DNA from: Oryza sativa Japonica Group
Taxonomy: Eukaryota > Streptophyta > Magnoliopsida > Poales > Poaceae
Assembly: GCF_034140825.1 (NCBI RefSeq)
Contig: NC_089039.1
Location: forward strand, 255,501 to 319,500
DNA length: 64,000 nucleotides
Direction of reading: 5' to 3'
Shown here: piece after piece, positions 23,501-36,639 of the stretch
How positions within the stretch are numbered: the stretch's first letter is position 1
Layout of the letters: the number at the start of each line of letters is the position of its first letter
Program-made: the position numbers and the translations under genes
Notes under the pieces: generated by a model
Told to the model about the DNA's origin: nothing
The model's input: the letters and a program-made list of their open reading frames with translations, nothing else
The model's database searches: none

Positions 23501-26500
23501 GTGAATGTAACTATAACTATAACAGACACCAAGTCTTACATCAGGAGTTAATGGGATATGGTGGTAGCTCTTCATAAATCCAGCAACAAGATTCCGGAAG
23601 TTTAGACAACCAGCTGGTGGTTCACAAGGATTGTATTTATTCTCCTTCAAAAAACTAGCTAGGTATGCTAGGAAGGGTATTTTTTCGTCAGCAACAGAAT
23701 CATCATCAAAAGACAAATCCAGGGAGCTGCTGACTTCATGGAACCCATCTTTAAGAAACTCAAATATTTTCTTCACCTGAAAGTTATATGAATTAGTATT
23801 TTTCCTGTCATTACATTGCTTTTAGAAATCTAAAGAATACACAAGGAACCTGGTTGGGTTGGCGAAGTTGACAGCTATACACTGACAAAGCATGTGAAAT
23901 ACGACCACCAGATTTCATGTATGCCCAAGCTGTGCGTGCACAGACAGGCTGATCCCCAACAAGATCCATGAAAAACTCAAAGCGATGCCGGCTATTTTTC
24001 TCAATTTCCACTAAAGCTGAAATATCTGTGTCAGCAGCCTGCAATTAACCCAACTAGTTAGTAATATGACTAACGATGGTAAATAAAATGGACATGTGAT
24101 GTAAAAGCATAAACTCATCGATGAAAAGTCTAGGCCTAGTAAAAGATATTGTGAAACATAAAGTACAATTTCTTGACCAAACCAGCCCATAATGTCAGCA
24201 TGAAAGACACCTGCATAATACCAGCATCTGATTCATAACAGCATCACTACCTGCATAATTTTTGTTTGCCACAGTTTTGTGATCCGAAATCCACGGCGTC
24301 GAAATAGTCGTTCGCAGACACCTTGTCCTGGTCGACCACCCATGTTAAATATCATAATACCCATAGGCTTTATGACTGATATCCCTTCTTCAACAGCCCG
24401 AGCAATCAACCCAAGGCCAAATTGGTCCTCAACAAAACCCTGGATGCAATAAGGTGTGCACTAAGATAACAAGCAGTGGATTACTGGGGTTAAAGAATAT
24501 GAAGATCTATCAAGTGTAGAAGTTCACGCCTTGGTCCTATATTCCAATAGCTTGGAGATAATTCACCATTGTTATTAGATAAATTGAATGGATTATATTT
24601 CATGCATATTTATTCATTTTCACTGAGGTGAATATACTGAAAATATTCTTCAGTTTACCTGAAGAGCACAGTAGTTACTCAATGAATACAAGAACTCCTC
24701 ACTGGAATTTTCAGTTACGATCTTTGACATTGCTTCTGGATTTGGGTTAAGAATCTGAAAAGGGAGGATTTGGGGAGTAAGAGTTTTCCTTCCGTCTGGT
24801 TTACTATAATTTCCTTTCAAAAAAGAATATATTAGCATGACTGTACCTGTGGTATGCATCCAACAATGCGATCAAGTTCAATTTTATTGTCTCTGCAGTA
24901 AGAGAGAAGATCAGATTCATAGAATTCTACTCTATCCAGCAATGTTTTCCCCTCCCCGTCGTAGATTGGGAGACCATCGTCATCTAGTGCATTCAAGTAA
25001 AGGTTTATCCATGCAATCTTGACAGCTCTTGGGTTTATATCCAGTCCATAGACCTTCAAAAGAAACAAGCAATGCTCAGCTTGGATTGTGGCAAAAAAAA
25101 AAAAAGGTTGAACAAGTGAGGTAACATAGAGCAAGTGCTAATTAATTAGATACAGTGGTACATGCAGTTTAAAATATCAAATGACATGTTAGTTTTCCTT
25201 ACTATTCATTCTCAAAGGACGCCAACATTTTACCAAGACTGAAACAGTTCTGTGGTATAGAGCAGTGCCTTACTTTCAATAGTTGTTTCTAGACGTACCA
25301 AATCAAGGTAGACCATCATTGGATTAGCAAAACTCATATCTTGTGACTTAGTAAATGTCTAAGTGCTGTAGCTCCCACCTCTGTACAGTAGCAATGAATT
25401 AAAAATGTACACAGGAAAGAGATGCCAACCTTCGAAGGGGACCACTTTTCTGCAAGTGCAATGGATATCCAACCATTGCCACATCCCAGCTCAGCTACTG
25501 TCTTATCCCTGAAAATGGAATCTGGATGCCGATTGAGGCCCTCATAGAAAGTGAAGGACCAGTCTTCAGGAATGAAAATGCTAGGTATTTCCATCATCGT
25601 TAGCTTCTTCCTCTGCTGGAATCCTATAAACAGTTGATAAATTTGTAAGTTATGGAAACCAAACAATAAATACCATACAAGAGGGGATAAAAAGGGGTAA
25701 TGTATTGGTATAAAAAAATAGGAAGGTTTTACCATTGAGCCAACACACATAAATATAACAATGACAAAACGATAGAAGAGGATTCATGTCAGGTCCATAC
25801 TCCAGACAATGAGACAATCTAGGAAATTGCTCAGATTTAAAGACTACTACGCTGTCCAATATTACTACTAGTTATAATAATATGGTTGGTTGACTTGTGT
25901 CCTAACTTTGTTGTTATGAGATAAGTTAAGAACCAGGCTCATATGCCATGCTTTTGTCCATATGATGATAAGTTGGGCAAAGGTAGTTCTGCCAAGGAAT
26001 AAATTAGAAAAGGTGAATAACCTTCAGCAGAAATAAAAATTGAAAAGAGAAAAAAGGAAAAAGGTACAGGCAGAGCATTGTGGATTGGTGGGTCTTTATT
26101 TTAATGAGGCAAACAGAAGGCATAAATTATCCAAGTAGCCACACGAATTGTTCCCAGAAACTGAACATATGGGTCAAATCTGTCCTAGCACATGCATCCT
26201 TGAAATGCTTACAGCAGCATCACACGTGGTAAGCAATTTGGCCAGAACCAACAGTATACAATTGTCATTTATAAAGAACAGTGTGCACAGCACAGTTGTT
26301 GATTCCAATCTAGGTTATCCCTTTTCTTTACCATGGGAGGCAGAGGCTCACTATATGTGGTGATAGCATACTTGCTTGGCTGGTCAGTTGCGAGTGGTGA
26401 CAAAACCATTACTAGCAACTAACTACTAGTAGTACCAACTACCAAATAGCAGTTCCGAATTACTCAATTAGCCAAGCAGCCAAGAAAAGATTTTAGCAAG

Positions 26501-26946
26501 AATCCAAATTACTAGCAAATAGAGTAGTAGTAAATCGTGAAAGGTATTTAGTTACCAAACTGTAAAAAAATTATTGAGAAGCAGATGGAGGAATCTGCGA
26601 GCAACCAAGTAAGCAAGGGCGGGTGACATGACAAGACATCCGAAGGGTTCTCCTAAACCCCTGAATCCGCGAGGGGGAAGGGCGGGAGTGGAGATGGTGG
26701 ATATATACCTCGGAGGTGGGGATCGAGGACGACGTCGTGGATGCGGAAGTGGAAGGTGCGGAAGCATTCCTCCCCGGCGGCGGGGCCGGCGAAGCGGCGG
26801 CGGACGGCGCCGAGGAGGCGGCGGGCGTCGGGGCGGGAGGCGGGGTCCTGGAGGCGCTCGAGCACGGCCTTGGCTGCGCCGTACGCCGCGTCGCCGGAGG
26901 CCGCGCACGTCGCCAGGAAGGACTCCACCTCGGCGGCGGCGGCCAT
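20579..26946 (-). CDS. MMT1: Methionine S-methyltransferase (MMT)
   Basis: Cytosolic enzyme making S-methylmethionine from methionine and S-adenosylmethionine, a transport and storage form of sulfur in plants. Twelve minus-strand exons: 26709-26946, 25430-25623, 24847-25053, 24659-24754, 24251-24439, 23850-24038, 23540-23776, 23323-23457, 22771-23076, 22482-22661, 21225-22190 (end uncertain by one base), 20579-20896. The sum is 3255 nt, giving 1084 residues, the usual plant length. An N-terminal helical leader is followed by the SAM-binding methyltransferase core with VAELGCGNGW (residues 122-131), then IVGCIPQ and NMGGRPGQG. The long C-terminal half resembles class I aminotransferases, as in all plant MMTs (FPADGCSEILYGNT, YISGPTINPTGF); I see no obvious Schiff-base lysine. 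All introns are GT-AG. The start is the ATG of MAAAAEVESF, about 105 bp after a TATA box. A second first-exon-like ORF lies at 30134-30389. Confidence 0.95.
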
Positions 26947-27049
26947 TGGATTGGTTAGGTCGGAGTCGGATCGGATGAATCGATGGATGAGATGTGGAAA
27001 GGAGGAAAACTAAAACAGGCGGAAAAATTGGCGGGGAGGTCGGAGGGAG

Positions 27050-27056
27050 TTATATA
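27050..27056 (-). promoter_or_regulatory. TATA box of MMT gene
   Basis: The minus strand reads GGTATATAACTCC, about 105 bp upstream of the MMT start codon. Confidence 0.6.
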
Positions 27057-27175
27057 CCGCCGTGGCCAGTGACGAAGGAGACAGGGGTACTACCGTAATT
27101 TCTCTTCTCTTCTCTTTTCTCGTACGAGTAGGAGTAGAGTATATACTCCCGATTCTGTTACACTTTTATAGGATC

Positions 27176-27393
27176 ATCGTTTGGCTTATATTTAAGAAAA
27201 AAAAAGCTAAACAATATATTTACAAATAAAAAATAATTTAGGATTAAAATTTTTATATACGTGTTCTTATAGTGATTTAAAAGTAAAGATTGGAAAATAA
27301 ATTGTAATCAAAAAGCCTAAAACAACTCTAAATTTAAAGTTAAAAATTCAAATTTTGGCTTATAAGTATAAGTATAAGCGAAAAGATGAGGTT
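27176..27393. mobile_element. AT-rich MITE (copy 3 of 3), best preserved ends
   Basis: The left ATCATCGTTTGGCTTAT and the right GCTTATAAG...GCGAAAAGATGAGGT are inverted copies. The internal blocks match 18960-19150. Confidence 0.7.
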
Positions 27394-28439
27394 GTTCTCA
27401 TTATTTCTTTTCCTCTTTTTTATTTTCTCAAAGGTATTACTATTAGGGTTTTTTTTGAAAAACTTTATATTTTTAAATTCAATACTTCTATTAGTAGATC
27501 ATGAGTAGTCTTCTTTGGTCCCTATCAAATTATTCTCAATTGCTTTTGGCTGTAAAGTTCTCCAAAATAAAAGGGAAGGTGGAAGAAACTCATGGCTGTG
27601 GCCTTTGTGGGTTAGGTGAAATCTTCAAAGGTGCCAACTTGGTGGTTTTTTCTTCCTTTTTGAACATGAATGCTAACTTGTTGCTATGTTGATTTATTGT
27701 TTTTTTCCTCAGCTCTCTAACCACGTTAAGCACCACTTATTCTGATGAGTGCGAGGTATATTGGATCTTCTCGAAGACTTGCTCCATTGAAGCTGAAAGA
27801 TATATTACTAAATAACATGGGGAAATACACTTTTCTCGGTTTTTTTTCTAATTGGAAAAAAAAAGTATGCTACATATATGTGTGGCATGAATGCACCATA
27901 TAACTGTTTGTTTAGCTAAAATACTTACTGCACATTTTTCTTTGCTCTGTGTTTGATAAATTCGTATGTGTTGCTCGTTCAAATATCCTATATGATTATA
28001 ATTATAAAATAGAAATAAAACCCATCTACGTTAAAAAGTTTAAAATATATGGGATAATCATGGGGAATGTTTCTAACCGGTACATGGTTTTGGAATAAAA
28101 ATCTAACGCCATGCCACCCATTCCCAACGTAAATCCATTTATCTCACATCGACACGGCACTCTATCCTTTTCACATCGTTTTTTAATTAATTTCCTCCCT
28201 ATTTCATGAGTGCTTGTCAATTCCTTCTCCTTATTTTCCACCTTAGTCATGGCAGGCGTTGGCCACTGCTCGGAATGAAGTAAGAATCCATATATAAATC
28301 AATACTTTTTGTGAATTTTTTATGTTTCGACTATTTTGACTTGATGTTTCATGAGTTAGATAAAAAAATCTGCAACAGGATTTTGATGGTGTTTCTTACC
28401 TTTTCATCTTTAATCACGTGGATCTATAAATTAATGTTT

Positions 28440-28563
28440 TGAGAAATGCCCAGGAGTCTTCCGGCTAGCTTCATAAGGTGGTGGGCTAAACGACCTGGGT
28501 TCAAAGCCTCACCCCTCCTAATTATTTGATATTAGGTCTTTCCCTAATATTCTAGTTTTTTTT
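28440..28563 (+). mobile_element. tRNA-derived SINE with 15-bp target-site duplication
   Basis: The body has an A-box-like CTAGCTTCATAAGGTGG and a B-box-like GGGTTCAAAGCC, ends in a T run, and is flanked by the identical 15-mer TATAAATTAATGTTT (28425-28439 and 28564-28578). It matches my memory of rice OsSN/p-SINE families. Confidence 0.8.
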
Positions 28564-29952
28564 TATAAATTAATGTTTCAACAATGAAACCCGATGTTTC
28601 GTGTGTTAGAGAGAAAATGTTTTAAATGTGATTGGATTGTGTTTAACCATTTTAATATTCATTTTTATGAAATTTTGTCGGTGTTTAAATTCAAGCCTGA
28701 TGTTTTTTTTTTCACAAATTGAACGTCCAACATGTAGTCACGTCTAAAACATCGAGTTCAAATTGTTGAAATATCGATAAAATTGTACCATAGTCACCCC
28801 CATCTCTCTACAAAGCCAACTATGTAGCATGCCCTACTTGTCTATCCTTAAGTGTTGCTGCAACTTTTTAAGTCAAAACCAAACCACATATTCGAGGATT
28901 GAATTAATGTATGATCAACTAGGCACAATCATTGATGGACCTACCTTATGCTCTATTAATCTGGGAAGCTGGGGTGAGTATAATTAGCTACAGAGAGAAT
29001 GTAAAGATGCTTGAGCTTCACATTTTTCTGGCTGCTAAGTCCCAAAATATAAATGGTACTTATCTAAAAAAAATATAAATGGTGGGAGCTAAAGATTCTG
29101 AAAGTAGCAATGGATACGAGACGCTTCACCAAACAGGACCTTAATTTCTTGCATGTGTGGAACGTACGGTAGCTCCTACATATGAATATATATGATGCTA
29201 GTCATAGCTAGCGTTTCCTCTTAATCTTTTACTAGTATGTTTTTGGAATAATCCACGGACCGACAAATGATATGGGTGGATCGGAGGGGGGGGGTGATAA
29301 GGCCATAAGGGGCAGACAAGAGAGAGAAAAAGACATGTGTCAATTCCATATATAATATGTGGAATACATATATGCATGATCGATCGATGATTCCATGGAT
29401 CGATTGGATCCTTGTGGGCCGACAGGTATGGTAGTAAATATTCGCTGATCGAAGGATGGATCGGAGTACGTTGGAGATGACTGGACGGCACGCAATTGAA
29501 ATTCCATGGCAGGGACTAATTGCATTGTCATGTCGATCTATAGATGTACACTACAGTAGTATATATATGTATGGCTAGCTAGAAAGTGAGTACACTATAG
29601 CTAGCTTTGGTATTATTTGTGATGATCGAACGATGCCTTAATTCCTTGTAGAATGTTAATTTGTCAACAAGTTGCATATGTCTGTGATTGGTCGGATGTC
29701 GCCGTCGCGCGCTCTGCATTATTCAGACTTTTGAGATGATGTACAAGTGATCGACAAGGACCGTTTGCTAGCTTATTGTTTTGGTTTTTTTTTTAAGAAG
29801 AAGAAGAAGAAGTAGATGAAATGAGAGGAGGAGATGGACCGATGACGAACAGGCCGGACGTTATATTAGTTCAGTTGACTCTGATCGATCCATGGATATA
29901 GTAGCTAGCTCCTCAGGCCTAGGCGCAGGCAGTCAATTTAATTACTTTACTA

Positions 29953-29983
29953 ATTACTACTACTACTACTACTACTACTACTT
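29953..29983. repeat. (TAC)n microsatellite
   Basis: About ten tandem TAC/ACT triplets. Confidence 0.85.
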
Positions 29984-30133
29984 AGGATTGGAGTAACTAA
30001 AAATTAATACCGATGGAGGTGCATGAACGATCGATCGATGCAGTCATGCATGCAGATGATGGATCGATCGATCGAGCAAAAGACTGACTAGCTAGCTAAT
30101 TACTCCAATTGATGGATGGATGCATCGGAGTAC

Positions 30134-30389
30134 CTGAGAATTGGTGGTCGTGGGCGCAGTGGAGGAGGGAGAGGTCGTGGATGCGGAATCCGTAGCGCGC
30201 CAGCGAGTCGCCGCTGGAGCAGAAAGGCCGGAGCGCCGTCAGGAAGGCGCGGGCGGCGCGGCGAGTGGTCGGCTCGTGGAGGCGCCCCAGCACCGCCTTG
30301 AGCTCGCCGTAGGCCGCGTCTCCCGACGGCGCGCACCGCTCCAGGAACGCCGCCACCGCCGCTGCATCCTCCACGCCGGCGCTGCCCAT
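30134..30389 (-). CDS. Second MMT-like first exon (alternative first exon or partial duplicate)
   Basis: The ATG at 30389 opens 85 codons plus one base, ending at a GT donor (TCTCAG|GTACTCC). The protein (VAAFLERCAPSGDAAYGELK, AVLGRLHEP, GFRIHDLSL) aligns along its length with MMT exon 1 (VESFLATCAASGDAAYGAAK, AVLERLQDP, HFRIHDVVL). Both exons end in the same splice phase (one extra base), so splicing to MMT exon 2 at 25623 would be in frame and replace the first 79 residues. A TATA-like tract lies about 85 bp upstream. No other MMT exons are seen between 26946 and 30134. It is therefore either an alternative promoter and first exon for MMT or a tandem duplicate that has lost the rest. It has kept an open frame with many differences, which argues against very recent origin. 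Confidence 0.7.
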
Positions 30390-30473
30390 ACCTATATAGC
30401 TTCTTGATTGCTTTCTTTTGTTTTGTTAGTGTCGACGGTGAGCTCAAGCCCGGCCTCAGCTGCATCCTGCATG

Positions 30474-30487
30474 CATATATAGTATAG
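30474..30487 (-). promoter_or_regulatory. TATA-like box upstream of the second MMT first exon
   Basis: The minus strand reads CTATACTATATATG, 85-98 bp before the ATG at 30389. Confidence 0.45.
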
Positions 30488-30776
30488 CTGCCCTGCAGTG
30501 CGCGCGTAATTGTGGAGCCCACTACCTACTTCACCATACAACACATGTCTCTATATATACATCGATACCACCATCTAATCGATTTTCATGTTTTGCTATC
30601 TATATATCTCTCCGATCCACTCCCTGCATGTATGTCCATACTAATTTGTACACTCACACCTATAAACTAATTAATATACAAACACAACCTCTATCGGCCG
30701 GGTAGGAGGAGCATCTTTGTAGATTGGGTTTTGTTATATTTTTTTGACATATGTCGATCAATGGAGAAACTATTCT

Positions 30777-31151
30777 AAACTCTAAAGGGGATATCCTCTC
30801 GTTATTTGCATGTTAATCGAATAGTTATTAATTTTTTTAAAAAATTAAAAGATGTATTAATATGTAATATGTCACTCCACAAACATACAGCATACAAGTT
30901 CAAATTCAACTTCTACATATCACAATAAAAAAAGAAAATAAATTAGAACTAATTAACGTATATTTATAGTCAATTTTTTTTCGTTTGTGACATGTACAAG
31001 TTAAATTTTAACTTTTTTTAGCGAACACAAGTTAAAATTTTAACTTGTATATGTTGTGGAGTGATATATCATATATTAATATATCTTCTTAATTTTTTTA
31101 TAACTATTTCAGTAACATGTAAACAATGAGGGGGCGTTCCCTCAAGAGTTT
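30777..31151. mobile_element. Inverted-repeat DNA element, about 375 bp
   Basis: The left arm AAACTCTAAAGGGGATATCC and the complement of the right arm AAACTCTTGAGGGAACGCCC start a long inverted alignment that continues through CATGTTA..GAATAGTTAT. An inner pair of arms (TTAATATGTAATATGTCACTCC and its complement) extends the hairpin. Non-autonomous; family not named. Confidence 0.7.
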
Positions 31152-31427
31152 AAAATCCACTCTCCGATCAATGTGTGATGATGGACAAACAAGCCACTTA
31201 CTCAAAATGGCGGAGTCAGTATTTAGACCTAAAGATATGGAGGGATCTAATACACTACTACCTACATCCCAAAATATAAAGCTCAACCACTTCTAACATG
31301 AAGACCAACAAAGAATTTAATTACCTCCTTAATTAGATCACATGCGTACATACAAGTAATATGATTGGGGTTTAATGGTAGAGGATTTAAAATAAATCAA
31401 ATTTAAAGAATAAAGAGATAATAGCTA

Positions 31428-31686
31428 CTCCCTCCGGTTTCATTTTAATTGACACTTTAGACAATGACACGCTCTACAAGATATACATTTGACCTTATTT
31501 TTCTATTATAATATATATAATAAATAAATGCATATTTATTTTTATTATAGTGTTTTGAAAGAAAAATCTATATATGTTTTTCTAGTTTCTTTAAACTAAA
31601 TATTTTTAAAGTTATTGATGGTCAAAGTTATAAAAGTTTAATCTCAACTTTATCCAAAACGTCAATTAATATATAACCAGAAGGAG
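31428..31686. mobile_element. Stowaway-type MITE
   Basis: CTCCCTCCGGTTTCATTTTA at the left and ATATAACCAGAAGGAG at the right, TA at both borders, 259 bp. Confidence 0.75.
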
Positions 31687-34158
31687 TATATACTTTATAT
31701 TATGACATGAGAAAAAATGATACTAATATCTGAGATAGAGAGACTAATATTTGAGGTTGCCTGGCCTCGGCTCGTCCCCTGTTTCCGCGCTCTGGCCACT
31801 CATCTCATGGATATGATGATGTTTGGTCCCGAATCCCGATCGATGCAAATTATATATATGCACTGTGTTTTCCTTTGTTTATTGGGTCGCTAACGTGTTT
31901 GTATCGTCCCTGTGAAAGAGACAGAGAGATCGATCGATCAGTAGGCGGCGTGTGTAAAATATGCGTGATTGATCGACCATATAAATATATGGATACGCGT
32001 ACGTATATGGTGGATGAACAGACAATAGCCCGAGAGTGAGAGGTGCATGTTGACGATCCATCATGATAATATAGTACTCCTCTCCGTTTCGACATACAAA
32101 TAATTTTAGCTATAAATCTAATAAATAATTATGTGATTAATTAATTCATAATCAAAAGTTACTATATTTAAAATATGATGTATTAATATTTATATATATA
32201 ATTAATATGCCTTGCATGTCTAAAAATGATCGATGCATATATGATGTATCCACTAAACCAAATCACCGATTGTCACTCGCCTACCACTAATTAATGATGT
32301 AGCCAATCTTTAAAGGAGCTAGAGTCTGAGCATATACGTTAATAGGAATTAGTGTGCGCTCCTTCGTACGAACGATTTTATATTTGTGTTGACGGTATAT
32401 AATCCACCCGGTCATCATCATCTCGATTCTCGATGGATTGATCGATGAATAGGTTTTTTTATAAGGGAGAATCCCGATCGATGGATCAGTTGCAAGTTAT
32501 TTTCACCTATCATCGATCATATATCAACCCATCATCATATAGTATGTGCCAATCAAGAAACCAGCTAGCGATCGGATAGCTGCTTCCAACTTGTTATTAA
32601 TGCATATACATGCATGTTCTACCCATGTGTTAATTAGATGTTGCAATCATAAATTTACGCGAGAGGCCTACCATGCCAGAATATATCCACACGCGTGTGT
32701 ATATCCAATTCCATCCGGTTTATTAATCCTTCCGTTGCACAGTACCGCTCCATCTCACAACAGGATCATTTTTAGCCCCTCCTGTTTATTCTAGAATAAG
32801 TTCGTTGTTGAACAGTAATTGTATCGGAGTTTATAAAAATAGAAGATAAATATATCGAGAGTAGATAAAGAAAATGAATAATCACATTAGGATTTTTGGG
32901 ATGGTGTTAGAATAGTTAAGCAAAAGTTTTTTTTTGAGGGTGGGGGGGGGTGAAGTTGGTCTGATTGCAAGTCTTTGTTGGGAGCTTTAGTTGAAGATAA
33001 ATTACCTAAATCTGTTTTGCAGGTCGTGTACGATGCAACGCTGGAAGGAGATTGTGCTCCGCTGAACAACGTTGTTAAAAAGCTAAGCTAATGGAATAGA
33101 TGGCACAACTTGGGCCTAGAGATGTTTTGCCAGATGACTTGGGGATTGGATAGTGCTGTTGTTGACTGGTGTACTGGGAGGAGAGGTTTTTTGCTGTTTA
33201 CTCTTTGGTTCTCCTTGCGTGGAGATGGGCAGCGTTACTGATGTGTTTTCGTTTTCCTTTTCAGTTTGTTTTCATGCAAGACTCTGTTATGTTTCAGGCT
33301 TTCTTAAAAAGCCGGGTAGTGAAAATTTACATGCAGTCTTAAAAAATTAGTAAAAAGAATGAACTTATTTTTGTGAGGGAGGGATTACTATAAGTTTATC
33401 CTAGGTCAATTAATTTTAAAGTTTGATAAGTTTATAAGGAAACGTAGCAATATTTAGAGTATCAAATTAGTTTAATTAAATATACATTAAACTCGGTTAT
33501 AAAAATATCAATTTAGGACAAACTCAAAATAGTTTATAATACGGAATGAATGAAAGAAAGCCCGGTAGATTAAGCAGCCAGCAGGCTGAAAAGAAAGGCC
33601 ATGATCTCCTTGCACGAATGTCTATGTATACGAATAAGTCTATTATATCTCCCTCAACATTTTGATTCCGATTGAATCACATCTCTCAACCATAAATGTC
33701 TCTCATGTCAAATTAACTATCTCGGCGGTTTGGGTAACGGTTTCTGATAGCTTGGTTTGTTGACCCCTGCTCCAAAATGTTGCAATCTAACGAATCTGGA
33801 TGGAAGTAGGATAGATCAAATGGCATCTTGATTGTAATATTTTAAGGCAGAGAAAATATTATATAAAGGAGTGCAATATTTTCTCCCACACCTTATAGAA
33901 GGCAGTGAATTAGTGAAATCCATACATCAATCGTATGTAACATCTGAGTCGTGAGTCGTGACTTGGTGTGGAAGAAGAGAATAGCTAAAAGACATAGATT
34001 TACGTACATAGCATTTTATTCTGACATCACAATTTTGGAGCGACGTATCTCTAAGGCAAGTATTGTATTCGTTCCAAAATAAACAGATCTAATATAAGAT
34101 TATCATAATAACTAAATAGAAACACTACGAATTATGATATGTCAAAATCTTATGCTAA

Positions 34159-34490
34159 GGGGGTGTTTAGATCCAGTAGCGTAAAGTTTTGGCGTGTTAT
34201 ATCGGATATACGGACACACATTTAAAGTATTAAATGTAGTCTAATAATAAAACAAATTACGGAATACATTTGTAAACTGCGAGACGAATTTATTAAGCCT
34301 AATCAATTCATCATTAGCCAATGTTTACTGTAGCACCATATTGTCAAATCATGAAGTAATTAGGCTTAAAAGATTCGTCTCGCAAATTAGTCGCAATTTG
34401 TGCAATTAGTTATATTTTTAGCATTTATTTAATACTTCATACAGATGTTTAAACGTTCGATATGATAGGGTGAAAAATTTTGAGGTGGGA
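34159..34490. mobile_element. MITE, family with GTGTTTAGATCC ends (copy 3 of 4)
   Basis: Starts GGGGGTGTTTAGATCC. The internal blocks CTGCGAGACGAATTTATTAA and AAAAGATTCGTCTCGCAA match 11661-11994. It abuts another member at 34497. Confidence 0.75.
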
Positions 34491-34496
34491 TTTAGG

Positions 34497-34829
34497 TGGT
34501 GTTTAGATCCAGGGAGTAAACTTTAGTCCCTGTCATATCGGATGAATTTGGAGTATTAAATATAGATTACTTATAAAACTAATTACATAAATGAGAGTTA
34601 ATTCATGTGACAAATTTTTTAAGCCTAATTAATCTATAATTAGCGTGTGTTTAATGTAGCATCACATAGCCTAATAATGGATTAATTAGGCTCAATAGAT
34701 TCGTCTCGCGAATTAGTCCAGGGTTATAGAATGGGTTTTATTAATAGTCTACGTTTAATATTTATAATTAGTGACCAAACATCCGATGCAATAGAGATTA
34801 AAAGGTTTTAATCCCATCTAAACAGGGTC
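34497..34829. mobile_element. MITE, family with GTGTTTAGATCC ends (copy 4 of 4)
   Basis: GGTGTTTAGATCCAGGGAG at the left and ...CATCTAAACAGGG at the right, with internal CAATAGATTCGTCTCGCGAA. Head-to-tail with copy 3. Confidence 0.75.
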
Positions 34830-36639
34830 TTAAACAGGGCCTAAGTTTGTTTGTCTTAGAATCAAATTTCACATGAGGATACTTTTGAAGCTGTCATATT
34901 TATTTACAAGTGTCAGCTTCATATGATGATGCATGCTAAATTTATTATCACTGTATTTTATCAACTATAGTATACTAGTAATATGCTCGTACTAACGTTA
35001 CGGTAGTATTTATTAATGCAAATCAAACAATCAAGAGAATTATATGTTTTGGCTATCAAGCATAAAATGAGATAGGTTTAGTTTTTTAGAAAAATAATGA
35101 TATTATAACTGTTCCATCTTCTGAAACCATGTAATTCCTAATGTACAACTTTGATAATCAGTGAGTAGACATAAAAGTCCACACCATCCATCACCATCCA
35201 ATGTTTGATTTATATCTCGTTTACAATAGAATTCATTATTTACAATAAGAAGTTTACCATTTTTCTTATAAATCATAAATAATTAGCAATTCCTATTCAC
35301 CTCCCATCAAACACATTTTCCCTTTTATTTTGTCCTGTTCACATGACCTGGTCACCATTAGAAGGAGCAACACTACTATCTTTTTTGCAAATCGGCAAAT
35401 CCATATTTCTCTCACCTACGAAGGCACTGGCCACCTTCGACCATCAACCCAATGGTTTTGTCGGTGCCCTTTCTCGCTGTGGCCAAAAGTCTGTCAACTT
35501 TATGGCGCTTACATCATGTTGTTTGATTGTGCTCTGAAGAAAAATCAAAAAGATCTCCAATTAGTCCAATGAGTAGAGCAAATACATAGAGCCCTTTGGG
35601 GAGGTTCTTCTACATTGCAGGAGAAAATATTATGTTTATCCTGCATAATACGATTGATTCCGCGGATGCTTCTCAATCATGTTTTTTAGGCTCAGCTGGA
35701 CAAATAACTAAAATAAAACATTTCATAAGAATGATATCAGATGACCATAGCAATGTTATATTGCAAATTTATCTTAAAAATATCCAAAATTTCTATATAA
35801 TCATCTTATAGTGCATGGCATTTCTCAAGGATCAATCTGCATGCAAACATCAAAATGGAGAATGTTCTGAGTAGATTCTCTATCTATTAACGATGCCTTA
35901 CAGCATCTTGCAGTATGAGGCTTAATTTGCATTTCTCAAGAGTAGTGGCAATTAGCTCCGGTATTGTAGATTGCTACAAAATAGAAGTGGCTAACAATCA
36001 GAAGAAAGAAGAAACACGGTAAAGAAATAAATACCTTCGGGTAGTCACAGGACCATCATTGCATGCCCAACCCTGAATCAGGTCAATCTGGATATACATT
36101 TGAATTGAACTGTCAGAAGAGACTAACCAGTTATGATAATGCACTCAACAAATAATAATAAGCTAATTTTAGTTGGAACTGCAATCGTTTTCCTCAAAAT
36201 TAGTGTGCACTCATCAGGAATTGGTACTTTGGTAGTGCAGACATATCATGGTATCAATATCAGAATTAGCCATAAGTTCGTATCAGTATTTTTCAGGAAA
36301 GTCAGGGAAAAGCAGACAATCAATAGGCACACTACTTACTCCGTTGAAAGAAATTTCAGCATTGTTATCACAATATGACATTCTAGTTATCCTGAGAAGC
36401 TATATTTATAATTTTTGCATTGCAAATTATTGAACTGTAATGCTATCTTTTCCACTCATAAGCAGTGAAAAGATATATATCCAATCAGCTTGGTTAAAAT
36501 TCTCATCTCACCTATATATACAGAAGAAAATCCATCAGGTTTCTTTAAATAATTGTAAAATAAACAAAAAACAATCATATATTACTACGATATCAAGTTG
36601 CAAATTGCTAGAGCCCCTGCTAGAATTTAACTGTCTCAA

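Larger units (their letters stand above)
26948..30095. other. Intergenic region upstream of the MMT ATG
   Basis: MMT core promoter, a MITE (27176-27393), a SINE (28440-28563), imperfect ATGTTTC-rich repeats around 28340-28760, and a TAC-type triplet microsatellite near 29955. No ORF with recognisable content. Confidence 0.6.

Noticed and set aside
26628-26978. Plus-strand ORFs over MMT exon 1
   Set aside because: Gly/Arg-rich shadow of a GC-rich first exon.
32887-33350. Short ORFs with a few protein-like stretches near 33 kb
   Set aside because: Under 70 codons, no motif and no splice structure; not supported as a gene.
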